Shown here: piece by piece, positions 9,449-19,013 of the stretch
Position numbering within the stretch: position 1 is the stretch's first letter
How the letters are laid out: each line of letters begins with the position of its first letter
Source: Methylobacterium sp. Leaf125
GTDB taxonomy: Bacteria > Pseudomonadota > Alphaproteobacteria > Rhizobiales > Beijerinckiaceae
Length of the DNA: 64,000 bases
Direction: 5' to 3'
Assembly (NCBI RefSeq): GCF_001423085.1
Contig: NZ_LMNU01000002.1
Span: 1 to 64,000 of the forward strand
Program-made: the position numbers and the translations under genes
Notes under the pieces: model-generated
The model's database searches: none
Seen by the model: only the letters and a program-made list of their open reading frames with translations
What the model was told of the DNA's origin: nothing

Positions 9449-9611
9449 CGGCAAGCCCGCGTTCAGGATTGCCGGGCCAGACTTGTGCATCCGGGCCGGA
9501 CCGACCCCGGCGGCCGGGTGGCTGGCGTGCGCCCGTCCCGATCCGATACAAGCCTGGGATGACGCGGCCCGCTCGTGCCGCGAACCGGACTCTTGAAAGA
9601 CACGAAAACCC

Positions 9612-11438
9612 ATGTGCGGAATCGTTGGCATCGTCGGACGGGACGCCGTGGCCGGGCAGCTGGTGGAAGCCCTGCGCCGGCTCGAATATCGCGGCTACGA
9701 CTCGGCCGGCATCGCCACCCTGACGGAGGGGCACCTGGAGCGCCGGCGGGCCGAGGGCAAGCTCGCCAACCTCGAGATGCGCCTGCGCGACGCGCCCCTG
9801 GCCGGCAGCCTCGGCATCGGCCACACCCGCTGGGCGACCCATGGGCGGCCCAACGAGACCAACGCCCATCCCCACGCCACCGCCCGGCTGGCGGTGGTCC
9901 ATAACGGCATCATCGAGAACTTCCGCGAATTGAAGGCCGAGCTCCAGGCGCAGGGCGTGCGCTTCGAGAGCGAGACCGACACCGAGGTGGTGGCCCAGCT
10001 CGTCAGCCACGCAATGGACGGGGGCCTCGGCCCCGTCGAGGCGGTGGCCGCCTGCCTGCCGCGCCTGCACGGGGCGTTCGCGCTGGGCTTCGTCTTCGCC
10101 GGGCACGACGACCTCCTGATCGGCGCCCGCCACGGCGCGCCCCTGGCCATCGGCTACGGGGAGGGCGAGACCTATCTCGGCTCGGACGCCCTGGCGCTGG
10201 CCCCCTTCACCCAGGAGATCACCTATCTCGACGAGGGCGACTGGGCGATCCTGTCGCGCGCGGGCGCCGAGATCCGCGACCAGGCCGGCCAGCCCGTCAC
10301 CCGCGAGCGCCAGCGCATCGTCGCCCAGGCCTTCCGGGTGGAGAAGGGCAACCACCGCCACTTCATGGCCAAGGAGATCCACGAGCAGCCCGAGGTGGTC
10401 GGCCGGACCCTCGCCCACTACGTCGACCTCGCGAACGGCCGCGTCGCCCTGCCCGAGGCCCTGCCCTTCGACTTCGCCAAGCTCACGCGCCTCTCGATCA
10501 CCGCCTGCGGCACGGCCTACTATGCCGGCCTCGTGGCCAAGTACTGGTTCGAGAGCCTGGCGCGCCTTCCCGTGGAGATCGACGTCGCCTCGGAGGCACG
10601 CTACCGCGAGCCGCCCCTGGAGCGGGACGGGCTCACCCTCGTCATCTCGCAATCGGGCGAGACCGCCGACACCCTGGCCTCCCTGCGCTACGCCAAGGCG
10701 CAGGGCCAGCACACCCTGGCGGTGGTCAACGTGCCGACCTCCACCATCGCCCGGGAGGCCTCCGCCACGGTGCCGACCCTGGCCGGACCCGAGATCGGCG
10801 TCGCCTCCACCAAGGCGTTCTCGTGCCAGCTCACCGTGCTGCTGTGCCTGGCCATCGCGGCGGGCCGGGCGCGCGGCACCCTCGGCGCCGAGGCGGAGCG
10901 CCGCCTCGTCGACGCGCTGATCACCGTGCCGGGCCTGATGGCCGACGCGACCAAGCTCGAAGGGTCGATCGAGATCCTGGCGCGCGAGGTCGCCAAGGCC
11001 CGGGACGTGCTCTACCTGGGACGCGGCACCAGCTACCCGATGGCGCTGGAAGGCGCCCTGAAGCTGAAGGAAATCAGCTACATCCACGCGGAAGGTTATG
11101 CGGCGGGTGAACTCAAGCACGGCCCCATCGCCCTCATCGACGAGAGCGTGCCGGTGATCGTGATCGCGCCCCACGACGCCATCTTCGAGAAGACGGTCTC
11201 GAACATGCAGGAGGTGGCCGCCCGGGGCGGCCGCATCATCCTGATCGGCGACGCCAAGGGCGCGGCGGCGGCCGGCCTCGACACCATGGCCACGGTGACG
11301 ATGCCCGACCTCGACCCGGTGGTGGCGCCCATCGTCTACGCGGTGCCGATCCAGCTGATCGCCTACCACACCGCCGTCTTCATGGGCAAAGACGTCGACC
11401 AGCCGCGCAACCTCGCCAAGTCGGTCACGGTGGAATAG
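9612..11438 (+). CDS. glmS: Glutamine-fructose-6-phosphate aminotransferase GlmS
   Basis: A 608-residue cytoplasmic enzyme that converts fructose-6-phosphate and glutamine to glucosamine-6-phosphate, the entry step of amino-sugar synthesis. The N-terminal class-II glutaminase domain begins MCGIVGIVGR, so Cys2 becomes the nucleophile after removal of Met. Two SIS sugar-isomerase domains follow, seen in ITACGTAYYAG with ISQSGETADTL and in LGRGTSYPMALEGALKLKE. The C-terminus ends DQPRNLAKSVTVE, typical of the family. The length is normal. It lies 362 bp behind glmU and is separated from it by the tandem array, so it may have its own promoter at 9449-9611. No glmS-ribozyme-like leader is seen. 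Confidence 0.96.
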   Translation: MCGIVGIVGRDAVAGQLVEALRRLEYRGYDSAGIATLTEGHLERRRAEGKLANLEMRLRDAPLAGSLGIGHTRWATHGRPNETNAHPHATARLAVVHNGIIENFRELKAELQAQGVRFESETDTEVVAQLVSHAMDGGLGPVEAVAACLPRLHGAFALGFVFAGHDDLLIGARHGAPLAIGYGEGETYLGSDALALAPFTQEITYLDEGDWAILSRAGAEIRDQAGQPVTRERQRIVAQAFRVEKGNHRHFMAKEIHEQPEVVGRTLAHYVDLANGRVALPEALPFDFAKLTRLSITACGTAYYAGLVAKYWFESLARLPVEIDVASEARYREPPLERDGLTLVISQSGETADTLASLRYAKAQGQHTLAVVNVPTSTIAREASATVPTLAGPEIGVASTKAFSCQLTVLLCLAIAAGRARGTLGAEAERRLVDALITVPGLMADATKLEGSIEILAREVAKARDVLYLGRGTSYPMALEGALKLKEISYIHAEGYAAGELKHGPIALIDESVPVIVIAPHDAIFEKTVSNMQEVAARGGRIILIGDAKGAAAAGLDTMATVTMPDLDPVVAPIVYAVPIQLIAYHTAVFMGKDVDQPRNLAKSVTVE

Positions 11439-11460
11439 GGCGCTCGCCCGGTCCGGGACG

Positions 11461-11510
11461 CGACAAGGAAGGGGGCGCCGACCGGCCGGTCGGCGCCCCC
11501 TTCCTTGTCG
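11461..11510. terminator. 50-bp perfect palindrome, bidirectional terminator
   Basis: Bases 11461-11510 form a perfect 50-bp inverted repeat centred on CCGG, with arms beginning CGACAAGGAAGGGGG. It sits between the converging glmS and dctA genes, so one element can terminate both. The arms carry AAGGAA on one side and TTCCTT on the other, giving a short T-rich stretch at each 3' foot. Confidence 0.85.
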
Positions 11511-11549
11511 TTCGAGAGGACCGGGCGCGGCGGCCCGGTCCGTGTCGCC

Positions 11550-12893
11550 TCACGCGGCCGGCTGCAGCGCCGGGAGCTCCGAGTCGAGGGGCATCGGGTT
11601 GCCGCCCATGGCGGCGGCGAGCTTGACGTCGTCCACCTCGCCCTCCCAGCGGGCGACCACGATGCAGGCCACCGCGTTGCCGATGAAGTTGGTGAGCGCG
11701 CGGCACTCGGACATGAAGCGGTCGACGCCGAGGATCAGCGCCATGCCGACGACCGGCACCGAGGGCACCACCGCCAGGGTCGCCGCCAGGGTGATGAAGC
11801 CCGAGCCGGTGACGCCGGCCGCGCCCTTGGAGGACAGCATCGCCACGAGGAGCAGCAGGCCCTGCTCGCCGTAGGTGAGGGGCGTGTCCGTCGCCTGGGC
11901 GATGAAGAGCGCCGCCATCGTCATGTAGATGTTGGTGCCGTCGAGGTTGAACGAGTAGCCGGTGGGGACCACGAGGCCGACCACGGGCTTCGAGCAGCCG
12001 GCGCGCTCCATCTTCTCGAGGAGCGAGGGCAGGGCGGACTCGGAGGACGAGGTGCCGAGCACCAGCATCAGCTCTTCCTTGATGTAGCGGATGAGCTTGA
12101 TGATCGAGAAGCCGTTGTAGCGGGCGACGAGGCCGAGGACGCCGAGGACGAAGATCGCCGAGGTCAGGTAGAAGGCGCCGACCAGGTAGGCGAGGTTGGC
12201 CAGGGAGGCGATGCCGTACTTGCCGATGGTGAAGGCCATGGCCCCGAAGGCGCCGATGGGGGCGACCTTCATGATGATGTTGACCACGCCGAAGATGGCC
12301 TCCGACAGCACCTTGATGATGTCGAGGACCGGCTTGCCGCGGTCGCCCAGGAAGGCGAGCCCGAAGCCGAACAGCACCGAGAAGAACAGGACCTGCAGGA
12401 TCTCGCCGCCCGAGAACGCCCCCACCGCGGTGGTCGGGATGATGTTCATGAGGAAGTCGGTGATCGTCTGCGTCTTGGCCTTGTCGGCGTACATCGCGAT
12501 CGACTTCGGATCGAGCGACTTCGGATCGATGTGCATGCCCGCGCCCGGCTGGACGAGGTTCGCCACGATCAGGCCGACGATCAGCGCCAGGGTCGAGAAG
12601 GTGATGAAGTAGATCAGCGCCTTGCCGCCGACGCGGCCGACCTTCTCGAGGTTGGTCATGCCGGCGATGCCGGAGACCACGGTGAGGAAGATCACCGGCG
12701 CGATGATCATCTTGACGAGCTTGATGAAGGCGTCGCCGAGCGGCTTCATGTCCGCGCCCACCTGCGGGTAGAAGTGACCCAGGGCGATGCCGATCGCCAC
12801 GGCGACCAGCACCTGGAAGTACAGGGTCCGGTAGATCGGCTTGGGCTTGGGCGGCGCGTGGGGCGCGGTGAGGGGCGATGGTACAGCGGCCAT
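11550..12893 (-). CDS. dctA: C4-dicarboxylate transporter DctA
   Basis: A 447-residue inner-membrane symporter of the dicarboxylate/amino acid:cation family. It imports succinate, fumarate and malate with protons or sodium. Family hallmarks are visible: [18 protein letters not shown] at the N-terminus, the serine-rich re-entrant loop [16 protein letters not shown], the [13 protein letters not shown] motif, and the second hairpin with [13 protein letters not shown]. It is expressed divergently from dctB-dctD and preceded by a sigma-54 promoter, so induction by the DctB/DctD pair in response to dicarboxylates is expected. It converges on glmS and shares its terminator. Confidence 0.96.
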   Translation of the reverse strand: MAAVPSPLTAPHAPPKPKPIYRTLYFQVLVAVAIGIALGHFYPQVGADMKPLGDAFIKLVKMIIAPVIFLTVVSGIAGMTNLEKVGRVGGKALIYFITFSTLALIVGLIVANLVQPGAGMHIDPKSLDPKSIAMYADKAKTQTITDFLMNIIPTTAVGAFSGGEILQVLFFSVLFGFGLAFLGDRGKPVLDIIKVLSEAIFGVVNIIMKVAPIGAFGAMAFTIGKYGIASLANLAYLVGAFYLTSAIFVLGVLGLVARYNGFSIIKLIRYIKEELMLVLGTSSSESALPSLLEKMERAGCSKPVVGLVVPTGYSFNLDGTNIYMTMAALFIAQATDTPLTYGEQGLLLLVAMLSSKGAAGVTGSGFITLAATLAVVPSVPVVGMALILGVDRFMSECRALTNFIGNAVACIVVARWEGEVDDVKLAAAMGGNPMPLDSELPALQPAA

Positions 12894-13252
12894 GATGGCG
12901 TTCTCCCGATGGGTCTCTCGAACGAGGGCGGCGCGGCTCGGGGACGAGGTCCCGCGTCCGCGCTCTCTTGGTCTTGCGCCGGCGGATCCGGCCTCCCCCG
13001 GCCGCGCTCCGGAGGGGGGCGGTGGCGGGGGCGTCGGCCCTGAGGCGGACAGCCCTGCGGTCGACGCAGGGCTGCATTACCCATCCGGAATGGCAACCGG
13101 CATGCCAGGGTGGGTGCCGGCGAAACTTTTCGTTAAGCCTCTGAAAGTGGGATCGTTTTCGCGATGAGTCGGCGGCGCGCGCAGGATCGCTTTGCGAAAA
13201 CCCGGACGGGGCGGCGAAATCCTTTCCGGGAAATCGCAGGGGTCCGGCCGGC
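12894..13252. other. Divergent dctA/dctBD control region
   Basis: This 359-bp region has a sigma-54 promoter firing towards dctA (13092-13107) and a leader of roughly 190 bases. Upstream of that promoter, at 13120-13201, TTTTCG/CGAAAA-type half-sites recur: CGAAACTTTTCG at 13131-13142, GTTTTCGC near 13154, and GCGAAAAC at 13194-13201. They are candidates for the DctD enhancer sites known from rhizobial dctA, but the exact operator is not certain. Confidence 0.5.
13091..13107 (-). promoter_or_regulatory. Sigma-54 (RpoN) -24/-12 promoter of dctA
   Basis: On the minus strand the sequence TGGCATGCCGGTTGCC matches the consensus TGGCACG-N4-TTGC[A/T], with GG and GC at the invariant positions and correct spacing. 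It points at dctA. The divergently encoded activator DctD has the sigma-54-contacting GAFTGA loop, so promoter and activator agree. Confidence 0.85.
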
Positions 13253-15184
13253 ATGAGGCCGCGAGCCCAGTCGGACGAAGAGTCCAATCTGCACCGGGGG
13301 GCCACGTCGCACGTGCCGAGCCACCGCAGCCTCGTCCTGCTGGCCAGCCTCGCCGCGATCCTGCTCGCGGCCTGGCTCGCCGGGGGCATCGCCGAGCGCT
13401 GGGCCCTGGCCGACCTGCGCCGCACGGCCGAGGCGACGCTGGGGCTGCAGGTCGGCGTCCTGGCGGCCGAGATGCAGAAGCAGACCTCCCTGCCCCTGGC
13501 CCTGGCGGCGGATCCGGAGATCGCCGCCGCCGCGGAGGCGGCGCCCCCGGCGGACCTGATCGGCCGCGTGAACCGGCGCCTCGCCCAGGTCGCCGAGGCG
13601 ACGGATTCGGCGGTGATCTACGTCATCCGGCCGGACGGCATCACGGCCGCGGCCAGCAATGCGGGGAGCCCGGGCAGCTTCCTCGGCCGGGACTACGCCT
13701 TCCGGCCCTATTTCCGGCAGGCGATGCAGGAGGGGGCCGGATCGCAGTTCGCCCTCGGCACCGTGAGCGGCCGCGCCGGCCTCTACCTGTCCCGGCGGAT
13801 CGGCAGCGCCGGCGGCGTCGTGGTGGTCAAGATCGAGTTCAACGGCGTCGAGGCGGCCTGGCGCGCCTCGGGGGACGGGGTGTTCGTCGCGGATGCGCGC
13901 GGCATCGTCCTCGTGGCGAGCGAGCCGGCCTGGCGCTTCACCACCCTGCGCCGGATCGACGGGGACGAGCGGCGGCGCATCCGCGACGCCCTGGAATTCG
14001 GCGACGCGCCCCTCGACGCTATGCCCCTCTACGCCATGCCCCTCTATCCCGTCGCCGGCCCGGAGGATCTCGTGCGCGTCGGCCAGGGCGCGCGGCCGGC
14101 CTGGGCCGCCCTGCGCCTCGCGGCGCCGATCCCCGGCACCGCCTGGCGGCTCACCACCCTGACGCCGCTGGGCCGCACGGTGGAGCGCGAGCGGGTCCAG
14201 GCCTGGATCATCGCCGCCCTGGTCACGGGCCTCGCCTGCCTCGGCCTCACCGCCCTCGCGGGCCGGGGCCGGCGCAACCGCGCGCGCCTCGCCCGCGCCT
14301 CGGCCCAGCGGGACGCCCTCGAGGCCCGCGTCCGGGAGCGGACCCTGGAGCTCACCGACGCCAACCGGATGCTGCGCCTCGAGATCGCGGAGCGCCGGCG
14401 GGCGGAGGCCGAGCGCGAGCGCCTGGGGCGCGAGCTCGCCCAGGCGGGGCGCCTGGCCACCCTCGGGCAGTTCGCCGCCAGCATGGCCCACGAGATCAAC
14501 CAGCCGCTCGCCGCCATCCGCTCCTACGCCGACAACGCCGCCATCTTGGTCCGGCGCGGCCGGGCGGAGGAGGCGGCCGAGAACGCCGTCGCCATCGGGC
14601 GCCTCACCGACCGCATCGGCGGCCTCACGCGCCAGCTCAAGGGCTTCGCCCGGCGCTCCTCCGCCAAGCGGGAGCCCGTCGCCCTGTCGGAGATCCTGCA
14701 CAACGGCCTGGAGCTGGTCGAGGCCCGGGCCTCGGCCGCCCGCATCCCCCTGGTGGTGGAGGGGGCACGCCCCGGCCTGCGGGTGCTCGGCGACGGGCCG
14801 CGCCTCGAACAGGTCGTGGTGAACCTGCTCCAGAACGCCCTCGATGCCGTCCAGGGCCGGACCGACCCGCGCGTCGGCGTGCAGGTCGTCGAGGAGGCGC
14901 CGGACCGCGTCGTGGTCGCGGTCCGCGACAGCGGACCCGGCATCCCCGAGGCGGTGCGGGCGCAGGTCTTCGACGCCTTCTTCACCACCAAGTCGGACGG
15001 GCTCGGCCTCGGGCTCGCCATCGCCCGCGGAATCGTCGAGGATTGCGGCGGCAGCCTCACCGTCCAGGACGATCCGGCGGGCGGCACCGTCTTCCGCATG
15101 GCGCTGGCGAAGGCCGCGGGATTGGGGGAGACCTCGGGATTGGGGGAGACCGGGGTGGCCGGACCGGCGGAGGCGACGACGTGA
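13253..15184 (+). CDS. dctB: C4-dicarboxylate sensor histidine kinase DctB
   Basis: A 643-residue membrane sensor kinase that detects external C4-dicarboxylates and phosphorylates DctD. A first membrane segment (about residues 26-44) and a second near residues 320-340 bracket a periplasmic sensor region of the tandem-PAS type. A coiled linker rich in Arg, Ala and Glu leads to the H-box MAHEINQPLAAIRSYADNA with phospho-acceptor His413. The ATPase domain shows NLLQNALDAV, DSGPGIP and GLGLGLAI. The gene overlaps dctD by four bases (GTGA). The C-terminal tail contains an 18-bp tandem duplication (15119-15154) coding GLGETS twice, outside the kinase core. Confidence 0.94.
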   Translation: MRPRAQSDEESNLHRGATSHVPSHRSLVLLASLAAILLAAWLAGGIAERWALADLRRTAEATLGLQVGVLAAEMQKQTSLPLALAADPEIAAAAEAAPPADLIGRVNRRLAQVAEATDSAVIYVIRPDGITAAASNAGSPGSFLGRDYAFRPYFRQAMQEGAGSQFALGTVSGRAGLYLSRRIGSAGGVVVVKIEFNGVEAAWRASGDGVFVADARGIVLVASEPAWRFTTLRRIDGDERRRIRDALEFGDAPLDAMPLYAMPLYPVAGPEDLVRVGQGARPAWAALRLAAPIPGTAWRLTTLTPLGRTVERERVQAWIIAALVTGLACLGLTALAGRGRRNRARLARASAQRDALEARVRERTLELTDANRMLRLEIAERRRAEAERERLGRELAQAGRLATLGQFAASMAHEINQPLAAIRSYADNAAILVRRGRAEEAAENAVAIGRLTDRIGGLTRQLKGFARRSSAKREPVALSEILHNGLELVEARASAARIPLVVEGARPGLRVLGDGPRLEQVVVNLLQNALDAVQGRTDPRVGVQVVEEAPDRVVVAVRDSGPGIPEAVRAQVFDAFFTTKSDGLGLGLAIARGIVEDCGGSLTVQDDPAGGTVFRMALAKAAGLGETSGLGETGVAGPAEATT

Positions 15185-16539
15185 GCGAGACCAGGGAGGG
15201 GGCGGCCTCGGCGGAGCGGGTCGTCTTCATCGACGACGAGGCGGAGGTCTGCCGGGCCAACCGCCAGAGCCTGGAGCTCGACGGCTTCACGGTGGAGACC
15301 TTCGGGGCCGCCGGGCCGGCCCTGACCGCGATCCTGGCCGATCCCCCGGGCCTCGTCATCACCGACGTGCGCCTGCCCGACCTCGACGGGGTCGCGCTGT
15401 TCGCCCGCCTGCGCGCCATCGACCCGGAGCTGCCCGTCATCCTGATCACCGGCCACGGCGACATCCGCATGGCGGTGGGGGCGATCCGCGACGGCGCCTA
15501 CGACTTCCTGGCCAAGCCCTACCCGGCCGAGGCGCTGCTGGCCTCGGCCCGGCGCGCCCTGGAGCGCCGGCGCCTCGTGCTCGAGAACCGCCAGCTGCGG
15601 ACGCGCCTCGACGCCGCCCTGGAGGAGGATCCGGCCTTCCTCGGCGTGTCGCCCGGCATCGTGCGCCTGCGCCAGCTCGTGCGCGAGGTGGCCCAGGCCG
15701 ACGTCGACGTGCTCGTGTTCGGCGAGACCGGCGTCGGCAAGGAGGTGGTGGCGAGCGCGCTGCACCGCTGGAGCCGGCGGGCCAAGCGCAACTTCGTGGC
15801 GATGAATTGCGGGGCGCTGCCCGACAGCGTCGCCGAGAGCGAGCTGTTCGGCCACGATGCCGGGGCCTTCACGGGCGCGGTGAAGCGCCGGGTGGGGCGG
15901 ATCGAGCATGCGCAGGGGGGCACGCTCTTCCTCGACGAGATCGAGAGCATGCCGCTCAACCTGCAGGTCAAGATCCTGCGCGTGCTGCAGGAGCGCAAGA
16001 TCGAGCCCCTGGGCGGCAACGAGTCCCTGCCCATCGACATGCGGGTGGTGGCCGCCACCAAGGTCGAGCTCGGCCAGGCCGCGGCCCAGGGCAGCTTCCG
16101 GGACGATCTCTATCACCGGCTCAACGTGATCACGATCGCGATCCCGCCCCTGCGGGACCGGCGCGAGGACGTGATCCTGCTCTTCCAGGAATTCCTGCGG
16201 CGGGCGGCCGCCCGCTTCGGCCGCGAGGTCCCGCCGATCACCGGCCCGGTCCTGGAGCACCTGCGGCGGCACGACTGGCCCGGCAACGTGCGCGAACTCG
16301 GCCACTTCGCCGAGCGCTACGCCCTGGGCCTCGGGGCGCAGGACCTGTCCGCGCCCGAGATCGTCACCGCCGGCACCCTGGCCGAACAGGTCGACCGCTT
16401 CGAGCGCAGCCTGATCCGCGAGGAGCTGATCATGGCCGGCGGCGACGTCCGGCTGGCGGCGGAATCCCTGGGGACGCCGCGCAAGACCCTCTACGACAAG
16501 ATCGCCCGCCACGGGCTCACGCCGACCGACTACCGCTGA
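15181..16539 (+). CDS. dctD: C4-dicarboxylate response regulator DctD (sigma-54 activator)
   Basis: A 452-residue NtrC-family activator starting at a GTG that overlaps the dctB stop; the open frame upstream is only antiparallel noise within dctB. Domains in order: receiver (residues 1-125, phospho-acceptor Asp62 in VITDVRLPD, Lys in AKPYP); AAA+ domain with Walker A GETGVGKE at about 181-188, the sigma-54 contact loop GAFTGA at 228-233, and the arginine-finger region DDLYHRLNV; and a C-terminal Fis-type helix-turn-helix ending RKTLYDKIARHGL. It should activate dctA from the sigma-54 promoter between the divergent genes. Confidence 0.95.
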   Translation: MSETREGAASAERVVFIDDEAEVCRANRQSLELDGFTVETFGAAGPALTAILADPPGLVITDVRLPDLDGVALFARLRAIDPELPVILITGHGDIRMAVGAIRDGAYDFLAKPYPAEALLASARRALERRRLVLENRQLRTRLDAALEEDPAFLGVSPGIVRLRQLVREVAQADVDVLVFGETGVGKEVVASALHRWSRRAKRNFVAMNCGALPDSVAESELFGHDAGAFTGAVKRRVGRIEHAQGGTLFLDEIESMPLNLQVKILRVLQERKIEPLGGNESLPIDMRVVAATKVELGQAAAQGSFRDDLYHRLNVITIAIPPLRDRREDVILLFQEFLRRAAARFGREVPPITGPVLEHLRRHDWPGNVRELGHFAERYALGLGAQDLSAPEIVTAGTLAEQVDRFERSLIREELIMAGGDVRLAAESLGTPRKTLYDKIARHGLTPTDYR

Positions 16540-16647
16540 GGCGCCCAGAGCCCAGGGGCAGGGGCAAGGGCGGGGAGGCCGGCCCGGGGCCGCCCTCCCG
16601 CTTCGCATCCGTCGACGCTCTCGCGAGATCGTCGAGGACGTCGGGGG

Positions 16648-17205
16648 TCAGTCGACGACCTTGCCGTCGGGGCCGACCTTGACCTTCTGCTCGCGGTCGG
16701 GGAGCGCCACCTTGATGTCGTACTGCACCGAGGCGCCCTCGCGCTCGACCTCGGCCTCGTAGGCCTTGCCGCCGCCGGCCTTCTGCTCGGCGATCTTCAG
16801 GGCGTCCTTGAGCGAGGTGGTGGCCTTCTGGAAGTCGGCCGGCTTCAGGCGGGTGAAGTAGCGCTCGATCGGCTGGTTCTCGGTCTTGTACAGGGCGCCG
16901 TCATCGGCGTTGATGCCGTACTCGACCAGCTTGCCGTCGGGGTACACGACCTTGATGCTGTAGTGGTTCGGGTTCTTGCCGTCGGCCTTCTCGAAGTCGG
17001 CGTCGATGGCGCGGCCCTTCTCGCCCTGCTGCTCGGCGGTGGTCAGCGCCTGCGCGAGGGTGACCTTGCTGACCGCGGCGAGCTGGTACTCCTTCATGTC
17101 CTTGTCGGTTTTGGTCATGTCGGTCTTGGGGGCGGGCGTCTGGGCCAGCACGAGGCCGGTGCTGAGCGCGAGGAATCCGGCGGCGGCGGCGAGGCGGTGC
17201 ATCAT
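16648..17205 (-). CDS. Periplasmic PepSY-domain protein
   Basis: A 185-residue exported protein (tandem ATG start at 17205/17202) with a signal peptide ending near LVLAQ, then a Lys/Asp-rich stretch and two PepSY-like units. Both units show the pattern of a helix (ALTTAEQQ, ALKIAEQKA) followed by beta-strands around YSIKVVYPDGKLVEYGINADDG and YDIKVALPDREQKVKVGPDG. PepSY proteins are linked to protease inhibition or, beside TonB-dependent receptors, to iron handling. It lies 98 bp behind the PepSY-TM gene on the same strand, so it probably belongs to the iron cluster; its partner is unknown. Confidence 0.8.
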   Translation of the reverse strand: MMHRLAAAAGFLALSTGLVLAQTPAPKTDMTKTDKDMKEYQLAAVSKVTLAQALTTAEQQGEKGRAIDADFEKADGKNPNHYSIKVVYPDGKLVEYGINADDGALYKTENQPIERYFTRLKPADFQKATTSLKDALKIAEQKAGGGKAYEAEVEREGASVQYDIKVALPDREQKVKVGPDGKVVD

Positions 17206-17303
17206 GGGCGGGTCGTCCCTTTTCGGGTGTCGTTGAAGGACCCTGGAAACGGCCGGCAGGCCGGTTGGTTGCTCCGCAGCAATGCGCCGGATCGCCCGGT
17301 CCT

Positions 17304-18980
17304 TCAGCGGGCCGAGGGTCCCGGGGCGGCGAGGGCGCCGAGGCCGGCGCGCGCCGCCGCGGGAGCGGGGGCCGCCCGCCGTGGCCCGGCGTAGCGGGCG
17401 AGCTTGCGCGCCGCGACGGCGAACAGGCCCGCCAGGGCGAGGAGCGTCGCATCGAACCAGACGAAGCGCGCCTGCCCGGCGAGGAGCCCCGCCCAGTGGT
17501 GATCGACCCGGGCGAGGTCGGCGGCCACCACCGCGAGATAGAGGCCGGCCGTCGCGGTCAGCGCCGCGCCCCAGGCCCGGCGCGACGGGCCCGCGAGGGC
17601 CGCCAGGGTGACGAGGCCCCAGGTGGCGAAGAAGGCGCCGATCTCCGCATCCGCCCGGCCCGCCAGGGCGAGGGGCAGCAGGCGGTTGGCGAGGAAGTAG
17701 GCCGCGATGGCCGCCGGGAGCCCGGCGACGGCGCCGATGTTCAGGGCCTGGACCAGGCGCAGGCCGAGGAAGCCCCGCCCGCCCGCCCTGCCCGAGGCCT
17801 GGGGCAGGGCTTTGGGCAGGGCCTGGGGCAGGGCCTGGGGCAAGGCTTTGGGCAAAGCCTGGGGCAGGCGTGCCACCGACCAGAGCACGAGGCCGGTCGC
17901 CACCATGGCGGAGCCCATCAGGCCACAGAGGAAGAACAGGATGCGCAGGGCCGGCCCGGCGAAGTGGGCCTCGTGCAGGCCGACCAGGGTGGTGAAGGTC
18001 CGGGCCGCCGGCCGGAGGCCGCCCTGCCGGACCTCGCGCACCGCGCCCGTCACCCCGTCGAAGGCGATCTGCGGATGCTCGTGCGAGAGCCCGTGCGGCT
18101 CCTCGAACACCGCGGTGACCACGGCGTGGGCGTCCCGCGGGTTGACGATCGAGAGCCGCTCCAGGGGCTCGGAGACCGTCGCCATGGCTTCGCGCACCAT
18201 CGGGCCGATGGGCGCCAGGGTGCCGGGCTGCCCGGCGGCGGCACGCGGCACCGGGATCTGGCCGCTCTCGGCGAAGAAGGTCTGCGCCTCGCCCTTGTAG
18301 GCCGTTGTGATGCCCCAGGGCATGTACATCACGCCCAGGGTGACGATGCCCGTGTAGGTGATCATCAGGTGGAAGGGCAGGGCGAGCACGCCCGTGACGT
18401 TGTGGGCGTCGAGCCAGCCGCGCTGGGGCGCCTTGTCCCGCCGCAGGGTGAAGAAGTCCGCGAAGATACGCCGGTGCGTGATCACGCCGGAGATCAGCGC
18501 CACCAGCATGATCATGGCGCAGAGGCCGACGATCCAGCGGCCCCAGAGGGGCGGCATGTGGAGCTCGAAGTGGAAGCGGTAGAGGAAGTCGCCGCCCTTC
18601 GTCTCGCGGATCGCCGCCGGCTCGCCCGTCGCCGGGTCGAGGCGGGCCTGCCCCGGCGGGGTGCCGGGCTTCGTCCGCCAGAACAGGTCGAGCACCGGGC
18701 TGTCGGGGGTCGGCAGGCCGATGAACCACGTCCGCGCCCCGCCCGCGTGCCGCTGGAGATGCGCGACGCCGAGCTCGGCCGCCCGCGCCACCGCATCGGG
18801 CGAGAGGGGCGCGCCGGAGAGCGCCTGGCTCTGTCCGAGCTCGGGCCGCATCCAGCGCGAGATGTCGGCCCGGTAGTAGCTCGCCGTGCCGGTGACGAAG
18901 ATCGCCAGCAGGACCCAGCCGACGACGAGGCCGGACCAGGTGTGGAGCCAGGCCATGGCCTGGCGGAAGCTCGTACCCAT
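17304..18980 (-). CDS. PepSY-associated TM protein, putative siderophore/ferric reductase
   Basis: A 558-residue membrane protein of the PepSY_TM (iron-regulated membrane protein) family, with GGAGG placed well before the ATG at 18980. Hydrophobic segments lie at about residues 8-35, 150-170, 205-225 and 355-380, with a further C-terminal set. Histidines at the membrane faces (LHTWSG, FHFELHMPP, DAHNVTG, HLMITYTG, HEAHF) are candidate haem ligands, as inferred for ferric-siderophore reductases. A 12-bp tandem repeat (about 17797-17868) encodes LPQA/LPKA six times in the linker before the last membrane block. It lies directly behind a siderophore receptor, so reduction of imported ferric siderophore is the likely role. 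Confidence 0.82.
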   Translation of the reverse strand: MGTSFRQAMAWLHTWSGLVVGWVLLAIFVTGTASYYRADISRWMRPELGQSQALSGAPLSPDAVARAAELGVAHLQRHAGGARTWFIGLPTPDSPVLDLFWRTKPGTPPGQARLDPATGEPAAIRETKGGDFLYRFHFELHMPPLWGRWIVGLCAMIMLVALISGVITHRRIFADFFTLRRDKAPQRGWLDAHNVTGVLALPFHLMITYTGIVTLGVMYMPWGITTAYKGEAQTFFAESGQIPVPRAAAGQPGTLAPIGPMVREAMATVSEPLERLSIVNPRDAHAVVTAVFEEPHGLSHEHPQIAFDGVTGAVREVRQGGLRPAARTFTTLVGLHEAHFAGPALRILFFLCGLMGSAMVATGLVLWSVARLPQALPKALPQALPQALPKALPQASGRAGGRGFLGLRLVQALNIGAVAGLPAAIAAYFLANRLLPLALAGRADAEIGAFFATWGLVTLAALAGPSRRAWGAALTATAGLYLAVVAADLARVDHHWAGLLAGQARFVWFDATLLALAGLFAVAARKLARYAGPRRAAPAPAAARAGLGALAAPGPSAR

Positions 18981-19013
18981 GCGTCCTCCGGGGCGCTCTG
19001 TGCGGAAGCCGGC

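Noticed and set aside
9449..9611. glmS ribozyme or amino-sugar riboswitch
   Set aside because: The leader is short, lacks recognisable ribozyme core elements, and the glmS ribozyme is known mainly from Gram-positive bacteria.
13192..16539. Long plus-strand frame extending dctD upstream through dctB
   Set aside because: Upstream of 15181 the translation is Arg/Pro-rich and unrelated to any family, while the GTGA overlap with dctB gives a normal-length DctD.
16563..16605. GC-rich inverted repeat between dctD and the PepSY gene as terminator
   Set aside because: The stem is interrupted and no T-tract follows; support is too weak to list it as a feature.
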